A DNA stretch of 64,000 nucleotides. It comes from Hymenobacter sp. J193 (GTDB lineage: Bacteria > Bacteroidota > Bacteroidia > Cytophagales > Hymenobacteraceae). This document shows, piece after piece, positions 37,912 to 46,560 of the stretch. The stretch's first letter is position 1. The number at the start of each line of letters is the position of its first letter. A model generated the notes under the pieces. The model had not been told where the DNA came from, made no database searches, and worked only from the letters and a program-made list of their open reading frames with translations. The position numbers and the translations under genes were made by a program. The stretch is taken from assembly GCF_024700075.1 (NCBI RefSeq), contig NZ_JAJONE010000007.1:1-64000 (forward strand). The letters are read 5' to 3'.

Positions 37912-40410
37912 ATGAAACTTCTACGAATCTTCTTGCCGCTCAGCCTGGGCTGCCTGAGCTTGGGGGCTAATTACGCCGAAGCTCAGAAGCTCCGCCCCCC
38001 GGCTTATCCGCTCATCACCCACGACCCTTACTTCAGCCTCTGGTTGTTTCAGGACACGCTCAGCGCGGGCCCTACCCGGCACTGGACCGGGGAAGCGCAG
38101 CCCCTGGAAGGTGTGGTGCGCGTCGATGGCCGCTCGTACCAGCTGATGGGACAGACTGCCGCGCCGCTGCGGGCCATTATCCCTATTGCGGCCGAAACCC
38201 CTTATTCGGCCCGCTACACCTTCGAGGCCCCGGCCGCGGGCTGGGAGCAGCCGGCTTTCACTACCGGCGCCAGCTGGAAGATCGGCCCGGCCCCGTTCAC
38301 CAACAACACCAGCCAGGCCGGCACGCAATGGACCAGCCGCGACGTGTGGGTGCGCCGCAGCCTGAAGCTGAGTGGGGCCCGGCCTACCGGCAAGCTCGTG
38401 CTGCTGCTTTTGCACGACGACGACGCGGAAGTGTACCTCAACGGCGTGCTGCTGCTGAAGCAGGGCGGCGCCAACGGCAGCTACGAACGGTTTGCCCTGC
38501 CCGATGCGGCCCGCGCGGCCTTGCGCCAGGGCGACAACCTGCTGGCCATGCACTGCGCCAACCCCCAGGGCGGCGCCCATCTCGACGCCGGTATCTACGC
38601 GGCGGGACCGGAGCCGACTCTGCTGCCCGCTGCCCGTCAAACCAGCGTTACGCTCACGGCCACCCAGACTTCGTATTCCTTTGAGGCTGGCCCGGTGCGG
38701 CTGACGGCCCAGTTTCTCTCGCCCCTGCTGCTGGATAAGCTGGAAACCCTGGCCCGGCCCGTCAGCTACCTCACTTTCCGGGCCCAAAGCGCCGACGGCA
38801 AGCCCCATAAGGTGCAGGTGCTGCTGGCGGCTAGTGCTTCGCTGGCTACCAACACGCCCTACCAGCGCGTGGCTACCCAGGTAGGTAAGGCCGCGACGCT
38901 GAACTGGCAGACCGTGGGCACCACCACGCAGGCCGTGCTGGGCCAGTCCGGCGACAACCATCGTATCGACTGGGGGCAGGTCTACCTGGCGGCACCCGGC
39001 GGCGCAGCGAAAGTCGGAACCGGTACGCCGCAAGCGCTGAAGGCGGCATTTACCAAAACCGGGGCCTTGCCCTCAGCTAGCCCAACTCAATCCTCATCAG
39101 GCACTCAGGCGCAGAACACCGCGCTGGCTGCGGTGTTGGATATGGGTCAGGTAAACCAGCCTGCCGAGCGCCACCTGCTGCTGGGTTACGACACGCCCTA
39201 CGCCGTGCAGTACTTCGGCCAGAACCTGCGCCCGTGGTGGCGGCGCGACCCGGCCATGACCATGGCCAAGGCCCTGCAAGCTGCTGAAGCCGATTATGCC
39301 AGCATACGCCAGCAGTGCGCCGCCTTCGATAAGAAACTCTACGCCGATGCCCAGGTGGCCGGCGGCCGGGAGTACGCCGACCTCTGCCAGCTGGCTTACC
39401 GGCAAGCCGTGGCGGCTCACGCCATAGCGGCGGGGCCCAAGGGCGAGCTGCTCCTGCTCTCGAAGGAAAACTTCTCGGGCGGCTTCATCGGCACCGTGGA
39501 CGTGACGTACCCCTCGGCCCCGCTGTTCCTGCTGTACAACAATGAGCTGGCCAAGGGCCTGCTGCGCTTTATCTTCGACTACAGCGAGTCGGGGCGGTGG
39601 CAGAAGGATTTTCCGGCCCACGACCTGGGTGTTTACCCCCTGGCCAACGGCCAGAAGTACGGCGAGGACATGCCGGTGGAAGAAGCGGGCAACATGCTCA
39701 TTCTCACGGCAGCCGTAGTGAAGCGGGACGGCAAGCCTGATTTTGCCCGCGCCCACTGGGCCACGCTCACCAAGTGGGTGGAGTTCCTGAAACGTGACGG
39801 CTTTGACCCGACCAACCAACTGTGCACCGACGACTTTGCCGGCCACCTGGCCCGCAACGCCAACCTCTCGGCCAAAGCCATTATGGGCATTGCCTGCTAT
39901 GGCCAACTGGCGCGGCAGGTGGGCGACGAAAAAACGGCCACCGAGTACACCGCCCTGGCCCGCGACTACGCCCGCCGCTGGATGCAGATAGCCGAGGACG
40001 GCAATCATTACGCCCTGACCTTTGATAAGCCCGCCGGCTCCTGGAGCCAGAAGTATAACCTGGTGTGGGACAAGCTGCTGGAGCTGAACATATTCCCCCA
40101 GGAGGTAGCACAAAAGGAGCTGGCCTTCTACCTCACCCAGCAGCAGCGCTACGGCCTGCCCCTGGACAGCCGAAAGACCTACACCAAGTCGGACTGGATA
40201 CTATGGACGGCTACTCTGGCGGAGCGCGACGCAGATTTCCAGGCCCTGGTGCACCCAATCTGGCTGTACGCCAACGAAACTCCGAGCCGCGTCCCGCTCG
40301 GCGACTGGCACGAAACCACTGATGCCCGGCAGGTTGGCTTCCAGGCCCGCTCGGTCGTAGGCGGCTATTTCATCAAGCTGCTGCAAAAGCAATTCGCCAG
40401 CAAGCCTTAA
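37912..40410 (+). CDS. DUF4965/DUF5127 glutaminase-like secreted protein
   Basis: An 832-residue exported protein (signal peptide about 1-25, ending AEAQ). After an N-terminal segment of the DUF4964 kind (LRPPAYPLITHDPYFSLWLF), a galactose-binding-like beta-sandwich is inserted (about 115-225, RDVWVRRSLKLSG to DAEVYLNGVLL). Then come DUF5127, DUF4965 (SKENFSGGFIGTVDVTYPSAP) and a C-terminal six-hairpin domain (LDSRKTYTKSDWILWTATL). Relatives are called glutaminases after GtaA, but in polysaccharide loci they more likely act on glycans. A glycosidase role in mannan breakdown is inference. The inserted sandwich may bind carbohydrate. Confidence 0.8.
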   Translation: MKLLRIFLPLSLGCLSLGANYAEAQKLRPPAYPLITHDPYFSLWLFQDTLSAGPTRHWTGEAQPLEGVVRVDGRSYQLMGQTAAPLRAIIPIAAETPYSARYTFEAPAAGWEQPAFTTGASWKIGPAPFTNNTSQAGTQWTSRDVWVRRSLKLSGARPTGKLVLLLLHDDDAEVYLNGVLLLKQGGANGSYERFALPDAARAALRQGDNLLAMHCANPQGGAHLDAGIYAAGPEPTLLPAARQTSVTLTATQTSYSFEAGPVRLTAQFLSPLLLDKLETLARPVSYLTFRAQSADGKPHKVQVLLAASASLATNTPYQRVATQVGKAATLNWQTVGTTTQAVLGQSGDNHRIDWGQVYLAAPGGAAKVGTGTPQALKAAFTKTGALPSASPTQSSSGTQAQNTALAAVLDMGQVNQPAERHLLLGYDTPYAVQYFGQNLRPWWRRDPAMTMAKALQAAEADYASIRQQCAAFDKKLYADAQVAGGREYADLCQLAYRQAVAAHAIAAGPKGELLLLSKENFSGGFIGTVDVTYPSAPLFLLYNNELAKGLLRFIFDYSESGRWQKDFPAHDLGVYPLANGQKYGEDMPVEEAGNMLILTAAVVKRDGKPDFARAHWATLTKWVEFLKRDGFDPTNQLCTDDFAGHLARNANLSAKAIMGIACYGQLARQVGDEKTATEYTALARDYARRWMQIAEDGNHYALTFDKPAGSWSQKYNLVWDKLLELNIFPQEVAQKELAFYLTQQQRYGLPLDSRKTYTKSDWILWTATLAERDADFQALVHPIWLYANETPSRVPLGDWHETTDARQVGFQARSVVGGYFIKLLQKQFASKP

Positions 40411-40526
40411 ATGGCGTCTACTACCCGAGGCGAACAGGGCAATTCAGCCTGGTTCTGGCAACTTTACCGCGGGATTTTCACCTGACACTTCCTTCAATTC
40501 AACCCAGTAGTCTTTTTCACCTTTGT

Positions 40527-41033
40527 ATGCCCTCAACTGATTCCCAAAAGCAGGCCTTATTCGAGCAAGTAGCCGCGCAGCTGCAGCAACAGGGCTTCCG
40601 CATTGCCCAGCAGGACCAGACGCGGCCCTGGGGTGGCTTTTTCGTGCTCGATGAAAGCCAGGCCCAGCAATTTGCTGATCAGTACTTCAATGGCTTGTCC
40701 ATTGACGAGCTACGTATTTCGGGCAAGCTGAGCCCGAAAGTGCTGTTGGTAGCGCCGAATGCCCGCTTGTCGTGGCAGTACCACCACCGCCGGGCCGAAA
40801 TCTGGCAGGTGGTGCAGGGCCCGGTAGGCGTGGCCACGAGCGACACCGATGAGCAGGGTGAAGTGAAATGCTACCCTACGGGCGAGCGGGTGGTGCTGCG
40901 GCAGGGCGAGCGTCACCGTCTGGTAGGACTTAGCGGGTGGGGCATCGTAGCCGAAATCTGGCAGCACACCGACCCAGTCTACCCATCCGATGAAGACGAC
41001 ATTGTGCGCGTTGAAGACGATTTCGGTCGGTAG
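40527..41033 (+). CDS. Cupin protein, phosphomannose isomerase-like (second copy)
   Basis: A 168-residue cupin, the same length as the copy at 20717 and similar along its whole sequence: RPWGGFFVLDESQAQQFAD, ISGKLSPKVLLVAPNARLSW, then QYHHRRAEIWQVVQGPVGV and LRQGERHRLVGLSGWGIVAE, ending IVRVEDDFGR. The role is proposed as for the first copy (handling of mannose-6-phosphate). It is followed by a clear terminator, so like the first copy it ends its operon. No signal peptide. Confidence 0.8.
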   Translation: MPSTDSQKQALFEQVAAQLQQQGFRIAQQDQTRPWGGFFVLDESQAQQFADQYFNGLSIDELRISGKLSPKVLLVAPNARLSWQYHHRRAEIWQVVQGPVGVATSDTDEQGEVKCYPTGERVVLRQGERHRLVGLSGWGIVAEIWQHTDPVYPSDEDDIVRVEDDFGR

Positions 41034-41056
41034 CAACGGGCAGAAGTACCCAAGCA

Positions 41057-41096
41057 GACAGGGAGTATGAGCATTCATACTCCCTGTCCGTGTTTT
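41057..41096 (+). terminator. Rho-independent terminator after the second cupin gene
   Basis: A perfect 14-bp stem (41057-41070 and 41075-41088) with a GCAT loop, followed by CGTG and five T. It ends the operon that includes the cupin gene. The remaining 340 bp up to 41440 are AT-rich and hold the control region of the next operon. Confidence 0.85.
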
Positions 41097-41230
41097 TATA
41101 CCAACCTAGTTCTTGTGATGTGGCCCTAAACAGGGAAATAGGATTTGCCGCCACTGCCCATAAATGACAGCTGTGCCTTGATCCTTTGAAGCCTTGTCAA
41201 GAGGCATTAGTGAGTCAATTTTCAATTTTT

Positions 41231-41257
41231 ATGATCGTTTATATACAAAACAATCAT
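41231..41257. promoter_or_regulatory. Candidate operator palindrome upstream of the isomerase-DeoR operon
   Basis: Imperfect 11-base arms, ATGATCGTTTA (41231-41241) and AAAACAATCAT (41247-41257), match at nine of eleven positions around a five-base centre. The site lies 183 bp before the isomerase start in an AT-rich stretch that probably includes the promoter. A DeoR-type regulator is encoded in the operon, so autoregulation is plausible. No -7 box of good quality was found. Confidence 0.35.
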
Positions 41258-41439
41258 TTATAGTATTTATATTGCATCATAAAGACAAACACTGGGCTAG
41301 TGCAGTGCGTTGCTCCTCTGGGGCATTAAGTACGAAGTCGTTCATTATTGGGAGAACCTATTAGCTGCAAGGGTGAACCGCTTGACAGCAACAGACTTCC
41401 CTTTTTCTCGCTTAAGCACGGCCTTTCGGCACCCCTCAT

Positions 41440-43215
41440 ATGCGCGCCTCCAACTATGATAAGTATCCCTTTGTGCCGGTAGCCGCAGGGGCCGATGCTT
41501 GCCAGACGGGGTGGTCGGCCATCACCAGTGCGTTGCGGGCCGCACTACAAGCCCTGCCAGTAGCCACCGACCAACCGCACGTGCTAGCCGTGGAATGCTA
41601 CCCAGGCACCGACCTCAAGCAGCTGCTGCACGAGCTGACGCAGGCCCTGCAGCCGGCCCAATGCCTGGTAGCTGACGACCTGTATTACTCCCCAGCCGAA
41701 ATCGACCGGATGGTAGCCGCCCCGCTCACCGACGACCCCGTCTTTGGCCGACTTAACGGGCTCACGGTAGCCGATTTCTTCAACCCCCAACGTCTCCAAG
41801 CCGCGCAGGAAGCATTGGCCACGGCCGCTGACCAGCTGGTGGTTGTTGTGGGTACCGGGGCCACGCTCGTCTGCCCCGCTCCCACCCTGGTGGTTTACGC
41901 CGACCTGGCCCGCTGGGAAATCCAGCGGCGGCAGCGGCGCGGAGAAATTGCCAACCTGGGCAGCAGCAACTTCAGCGAAAAAGCTAGCCTCAAGTACAAG
42001 CGCGCATTTTTCGTGGACTGGCGGGCGGCCGACCGGCTCAAAAAGCAGGTGCTGCCCCGCGCCGACTTCCTGCTCGATACCAACGACCCGGCCGTGCCCA
42101 AGCTCATCAGCGGAGCCGATTTACGGGCCGGGCTGGCGGCGGCCGTGCGGCGGCCGTTTCGGGTGGTACCGTTCTTCGACCCTGGCCCTTGGGGCGGGCA
42201 GTGGATGCGCGAGGTGTGCGACCTGCCCGACGGCCCGTCCAACTACGCCTGGTGCTTTGACTGCGTGCCGGAGGAAAACAGCCTGCTGCTCGGCTTCGGT
42301 GAGGCGCGGGTTGAAATTCCGAGCATCAACCTTGTGTTTGCCCATCCGCGCGAGTTGCTGGGCGAGGCCGTGCACGGGCGCTTCGGCACGGAGTTTCCCA
42401 TCCGCTTCGACTTTCTTGATACCATGGGCGGCGGCAACCTCTCGCTGCAGGTCCACCCGCTCACCGAGTACGCACAGGACAAGTTTGGCCTCGCCTACAC
42501 CCAGGACGAGAGCTACTACATGCTGGCTGCCGAGCCGGAAGCGGTGGTTTACCTGGGGCTAAAGGAAAACGTTGATTTCCCAGCCTTGCTGGCGGACTTG
42601 CAGCGTGCCCAGGACGACCCGAAGGCTCCTTTTCCGGCCAGCCAGTACGTCAACGCGTTTCCGGCCCGAGCCCACGACCACTTCCTGATTCCGGCGGGCA
42701 CGGTGCACTGCTCCGGGGCGGGCGGCATGGTGCTGGAAATTTCAGCCACCCCCTACATCTTCACTTTCAAGCTCTGGGACTGGGAGCGGCTGGGCCTCGA
42801 CGGCCTGCCCCGCCCCATCCACCTGGCGCACGGCGCGGCTAACATTCAGCCGGACCGCACCACGAGCTGGGTAACGCAGCATCTCGTCAACCAAGTAACC
42901 CCCTTGGCCAGTGGCCCCGACTGGCGTGAGGAACGCACCGGCCTGCACGAGCGAGAGTTCATTGAAACGCGCCGCCACTGGTTTACGGGGACCGTGCCGC
43001 ATGATACCCACGGCGGCGTGAACGTGCTCAACCTGGTGCAGGGCATTGAAGCCATTGTCGAAAGCCCCGGTGGGGAATTCGAGCCCTTCGTGGTGCACTA
43101 CGCCGAGACGTTTATTGTGCCGGCGGCCGTGGGCGCTTATACCATCCGGCCCCACGGCCCGGCAGTGGGCACTGAGTGCGCTACCCTGAAAGCCTACGTG
43201 CGCACCCGGCCCTAG
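41440..43215 (+). CDS. Type I mannose-6-phosphate isomerase with N-terminal kinase-like domain
   Basis: A 591-residue cytoplasmic protein. The C-terminal half (about 235-591) is a zinc-dependent class I mannose-6-phosphate isomerase that makes fructose-6-phosphate from mannose-6-phosphate. Metal-binding motifs are visible: SLQVHP with Gln337 and His339, and GTVHCSG with His423. The first about 230 residues are extra. They recall a nucleoside/uridine-kinase fold (VLAVECYPGTDLKQLLHEL, then a Rossmann-like series of hydrophobic strands), but the Walker A Gly-Lys-Ser/Thr is absent, so the module is probably not a kinase. Bacteroidota sugar loci carry similar long isomerases, as far as I recall. 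A DeoR regulator gene follows after 40 bp, a sugar porter after that. Confidence 0.85.
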   Translation: MRASNYDKYPFVPVAAGADACQTGWSAITSALRAALQALPVATDQPHVLAVECYPGTDLKQLLHELTQALQPAQCLVADDLYYSPAEIDRMVAAPLTDDPVFGRLNGLTVADFFNPQRLQAAQEALATAADQLVVVVGTGATLVCPAPTLVVYADLARWEIQRRQRRGEIANLGSSNFSEKASLKYKRAFFVDWRAADRLKKQVLPRADFLLDTNDPAVPKLISGADLRAGLAAAVRRPFRVVPFFDPGPWGGQWMREVCDLPDGPSNYAWCFDCVPEENSLLLGFGEARVEIPSINLVFAHPRELLGEAVHGRFGTEFPIRFDFLDTMGGGNLSLQVHPLTEYAQDKFGLAYTQDESYYMLAAEPEAVVYLGLKENVDFPALLADLQRAQDDPKAPFPASQYVNAFPARAHDHFLIPAGTVHCSGAGGMVLEISATPYIFTFKLWDWERLGLDGLPRPIHLAHGAANIQPDRTTSWVTQHLVNQVTPLASGPDWREERTGLHEREFIETRRHWFTGTVPHDTHGGVNVLNLVQGIEAIVESPGGEFEPFVVHYAETFIVPAAVGAYTIRPHGPAVGTECATLKAYVRTRP

Positions 43216-43255
43216 CCTCCTTCGCCAGTAGAATTTCCCCTAATCAAAACGCGTG

Positions 43256-44056
43256 ATGACTGACTTAGTAACGCCCGAAAACCCCGCCGCGGCTCGCGCC
43301 CAGATTATCGTCGAAAAGCTGCTGCACACGGGTACCGTGGCCGTGGATGAGCTGGCCGCCCTGTTCGGCGTATCGGTGGCGACGGTGCGCCGCGACTTAG
43401 TGGAGCTGGAGCAGCGCGGACGGCTGCGGCGCACCCACGGCGGTGCCGTGCCCGTCGAGCCGCTGCTGTACGAGCCGTTTCGCTACGATTCGAGCTTTCA
43501 TGAGCAGATAGACCGCAACCTGGCCGAGAAGCGTCGCATCGGCCTTGCCGCCGCTGCCCTCATCCAGCCCGGCGAAACCATTTCCCTGACTGCTGGTACC
43601 ACCACTACCCAGGTGACGCGCAGCCTGCGGCCAGGCGCCAATGTGACCGTCGTCACCAACACCGTGAACGTGGCCATGGAGCTCAGCCACCGCAGCGACG
43701 TGCGGGTGTTTGTGACAGGGGGCTTCCTGACGGGCGGCTGGTTTTCGCTCGTAGGACCCGCCACGGCGCAGGCGCTAAGCCAGTTTTATGTCGATAAGGT
43801 ATTTATCGGCGTCAACGGCATTGATGCCGAACGGGGCCTGACCTCGCTGCACCCCGAGGAAGCCGCCGTGATTCAGGTGATGCTGCGCCAGGCCAAGCGC
43901 CGCATCGTGGTGGCCGACCACACCAAGCTCGGCGTGGTGGCTACCTCCCTTATCTGCCCCACCGTCGAAGTCCACCAGCTCATCACTGACACCGGCGCCA
44001 CCGAAGCGCAGCTGGCTCCTTTCCGGCAGCTCGGCATTGAGGTGCTGCTGGCCTAA
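43256..44056 (+). CDS. DeoR/GlpR-type transcriptional regulator
   Basis: A 266-residue DeoR-family regulator. Residues about 20-65 form the winged helix-turn-helix (TVAVDELAALFGVSVATVRRDL, ending RRTHGGAV), and about 80-245 the sugar-phosphate-sensing domain (SLTAGTTTTQVTRSLR, FVTGGFLTGGWFSLVGP, DKVFIGVNGID, VVADHTKLGVVA). Such proteins commonly respond to phosphorylated sugars, here perhaps mannose- or fructose-phosphate. It lies between the isomerase and a sugar porter, so its operon is the likely target; the palindrome at 41231 is a candidate operator. A GTG three bases upstream (43253) is an alternative start. Confidence 0.9.
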   Translation: MTDLVTPENPAAARAQIIVEKLLHTGTVAVDELAALFGVSVATVRRDLVELEQRGRLRRTHGGAVPVEPLLYEPFRYDSSFHEQIDRNLAEKRRIGLAAAALIQPGETISLTAGTTTTQVTRSLRPGANVTVVTNTVNVAMELSHRSDVRVFVTGGFLTGGWFSLVGPATAQALSQFYVDKVFIGVNGIDAERGLTSLHPEEAAVIQVMLRQAKRRIVVADHTKLGVVATSLICPTVEVHQLITDTGATEAQLAPFRQLGIEVLLA

Positions 44057-44200
44057 AAGCAGGATTCATACCGCCGCCATCCGGTGGTCTACTCGGTGGA
44101 ATGGCAGGTTGAGGCAAAAAGGCAGTACCGTCCTCAGGAGAGCCGCCCGGGCTTTGATGCTACTGCCAGCCGCATTTCACTTCTAATTCCTTCACTCGTC

Positions 44201-45598
44201 ATGCCTTCTTTCCGCGCCCCCGGCCCGCTGTTTCGTGAACCTGCTGGCTCGCCTACCGCTACTGCTCTCACCCCAGGCGGCAGCCCGCGCTACGTGTACC
44301 TGATTGCGACGGTGGCGGCCTTGGGAGGCCTGCTGTTTGGCTTCGACACGGCCATCATCAACGGGGCTCTGATTTTTCTGAAGAAGGACTTCAACCTCAG
44401 TGACGCCGAAACGGAATGGGCGGCCAGCAGCATCCTGTTTGGGGCGGTGATTGGGGCCGCGTTGGCGGGTTGGCTCACGGACCGTTACGGCCGGCGCCGG
44501 CTGCTGTTTGCGGCGGCGGCGCTGTTTACCCTCTCGGCGCTGGCGGCCGCAGTGCCGCGCACGCTCACCGAGTTTGTGCTGGCCCGGCTGGCGGGTGGTT
44601 TGGCCATCGGCTTGGCCTCGCTGCTGGTGCCGCTCTACATTGCCGAAATTGCCCCGGCCCGCATCCGGGGCCGGCTCGTTACACTCAATCAGCTCGCCAT
44701 TGTGACGGGCATTCTGCTGGCGTACGTGGCCAGCTACTACCTGGCGGACCTGGGGCTGGACTCGTGGCGCTGGATGTTTGCCTCGGCCGCGCTGCCCTCG
44801 CTGCTATTTATGCTGACCTTGCTGCTGGTGCCCGAGAGCCCGCGCTGGCTCCTGGGCCGGGGCCGCGAGGCCGAAGCCCTCAACACCCTCACCCGGCTCA
44901 ACGGTCCGGTGGCCGCGGCGGCCGAAGCCGAGGAGATTCAGGCCGCGCTGGCCGCCGAGCGCGGCGAGGAAGCCAGCCTTAGCCAGCCGCGCCTGCGCCG
45001 GCCGCTGCGCATTGCCGTGGTGCTGGCCGTGCTGCAGCAAATCACCGGCATCAACACCATCCTCTATTACGGCTCCATCATCTTCACCGAGCACAGCGGG
45101 CAGAGTGCCTCGTCCGCCATCGGCGCCAACGCCCTGATTGGGGGCATCAACTTCGCCGGTACGGTGGTGGCGCTGTTCGTCATCGACCGGATAGGGCGCA
45201 AGCCGCTGCTGCTGCTGGCTTCGGGCGGTATGGCCTTGTCGTTGGGGGCCTTAGTAGTCGCCTTGCAGCTGCACGCCTCAGGGCCCTGGCTGCTGGGCTT
45301 GATTATGCTGTACGTGGCCTGCTTTGCTGTGGGGCTGGGGCCGGGCGTGTGGGTGGTCATCACCGAAATCTTCCCCAACGCCGTGCGCGGCCGGGCTGCC
45401 TCGCTGGCCACGGTGGCCCTGTGGGTGGCGTGCACGCTCATCTCGTTTACGTTTCTGTCCCTGGTGAAAGCCGCGGGCCTGAGCGGGGCGTTCGGGCTCT
45501 ACGCAGTGCTATCGGCCCTCACGTTTGCGTTTGTGTGGCGGGCCGTGCCCGAAACCAAGGAGCGCACCCTGGAGGAGATTGAGCGCGCCTGGCAGTAG
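44201..45598 (+). CDS. MFS sugar porter (XylE/GLUT-like)
   Basis: A 465-residue inner-membrane transporter of the sugar porter family. Twelve hydrophobic segments and the family signatures are visible: GLLFGFDTAIINGAL in helix 1, GWLTDRYGRRRLL after helix 2, VPESPRWLLGRGR after helix 6, QQITGINTILYYG in helix 7, DRIGRKPLLL after helix 8 and PETKERTLEEIE at the end. It should bring a free hexose, probably mannose or glucose, into the cytoplasm by proton symport or facilitated uptake. The open frame starts earlier, but ATG 44201 begins the family-like N-terminus. The sugar is inferred from context. Confidence 0.92.
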   Translation: MPSFRAPGPLFREPAGSPTATALTPGGSPRYVYLIATVAALGGLLFGFDTAIINGALIFLKKDFNLSDAETEWAASSILFGAVIGAALAGWLTDRYGRRRLLFAAAALFTLSALAAAVPRTLTEFVLARLAGGLAIGLASLLVPLYIAEIAPARIRGRLVTLNQLAIVTGILLAYVASYYLADLGLDSWRWMFASAALPSLLFMLTLLLVPESPRWLLGRGREAEALNTLTRLNGPVAAAAEAEEIQAALAAERGEEASLSQPRLRRPLRIAVVLAVLQQITGINTILYYGSIIFTEHSGQSASSAIGANALIGGINFAGTVVALFVIDRIGRKPLLLLASGGMALSLGALVVALQLHASGPWLLGLIMLYVACFAVGLGPGVWVVITEIFPNAVRGRAASLATVALWVACTLISFTFLSLVKAAGLSGAFGLYAVLSALTFAFVWRAVPETKERTLEEIERAWQ

Positions 45599-45703
45599 AA
45601 GTCCAGTCCGGGCAGTTTCTGGCTTCCGGCCGCTGCACTTGAACCTTCCGCTGGCTTAATGCCTGTTTACCCCTCCTACTCCCGTTGCTTTATAACCCGA
45701 CCT

Positions 45704-46333
45704 ATGCCCGAACTAAATGCTTTCGTGTGGGATGAGTTTCGGGCGGGAAGCCAACGGTCCTTCGAGCACATTTTTTTGGCGTACTACGACTCGCTCTACG
45801 GCTACGGGATGCAGCTGGCCCATGACCAGGAAGTAGTCAAAGACTGTTTGCAGTCACTGTTCCACCGCCTGTGGCAGCGCCGGACCAGGCTGGGAGCCGT
45901 CGAGGAAATACGGCCCTACCTGTTCAAGGCGCTGCGCAACGAGGTGACCGCAGCGCTGACAGCCCGGCGCCGCCAAGGCGAGCTACCCAAGGCCTCTCCC
46001 CAGGAGGTTGCCGTGCCGTTTACGGTGGAGGACTTCCTGAATGCCCGGCCGCTTACGGCCGAACAGCACGCCCAGCTGCTGGCGGCCCTGACCCAGCTTA
46101 GCAACCACCAGCGGGAGGCCGTCCACCTACGGTTTTTTGAGGGCATTGCCTTCGAGTGCATTACCACGATTATGGAGCTACAACCCCAGTCCGTGCGCAA
46201 CCTGATCCAGCAGAGCATTAGGCGTCTGCGCCTGGCCTGGCCTCTATTGGCAAAGCTGTTGCTGAGAATGGAGGCAGTGGTCATGACGACCAAACAGGGT
46301 AAACTAATGAATCTGTTAATCAGTGGCTTGTAA
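45704..46333 (+). CDS. ECF RNA polymerase sigma factor without adjacent anti-sigma gene
   Basis: A 209-residue ECF sigma factor, similar along its length to the one at 24053: VWDEFRAGSQRSFEHIFLAYY, EVVKDCLQSLFHRLWQRR in region 2 and LSNHQREAVHLRFFEG, then MELQPQSVRNLIQQSI in region 4. No FecR gene follows; a GH76 gene lies 228 bp downstream. It may have lost its anti-sigma partner, or be controlled by one encoded elsewhere, or share the FecR at 24775. The start at 45704 is preferred because it matches the paralogue; an upstream ATG at 45659 exists. Confidence 0.88.
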   Translation: MPELNAFVWDEFRAGSQRSFEHIFLAYYDSLYGYGMQLAHDQEVVKDCLQSLFHRLWQRRTRLGAVEEIRPYLFKALRNEVTAALTARRRQGELPKASPQEVAVPFTVEDFLNARPLTAEQHAQLLAALTQLSNHQREAVHLRFFEGIAFECITTIMELQPQSVRNLIQQSIRRLRLAWPLLAKLLLRMEAVVMTTKQGKLMNLLISGL

Positions 46334-46560
46334 AATAAAGAAGCTGAAAACCCTTCTTAAGCGAGTATAATTTTCACAATAAGGCCTGGTAAAGATGATA
46401 CCCGCGCTTTTCCTGGCGGCTATGGCTTTGCATTTGTCGTCAGTCTAAAGGTTTGTTTCCGCTGAGGCCTTTCAGCACCGCTTCACGCCAGGGCCTGCAG
46501 CAATGCCCCCTGGAGTACTGTGCGCCAGGCCAACTGCTCCTTACCACAAATTCCCGTTCT

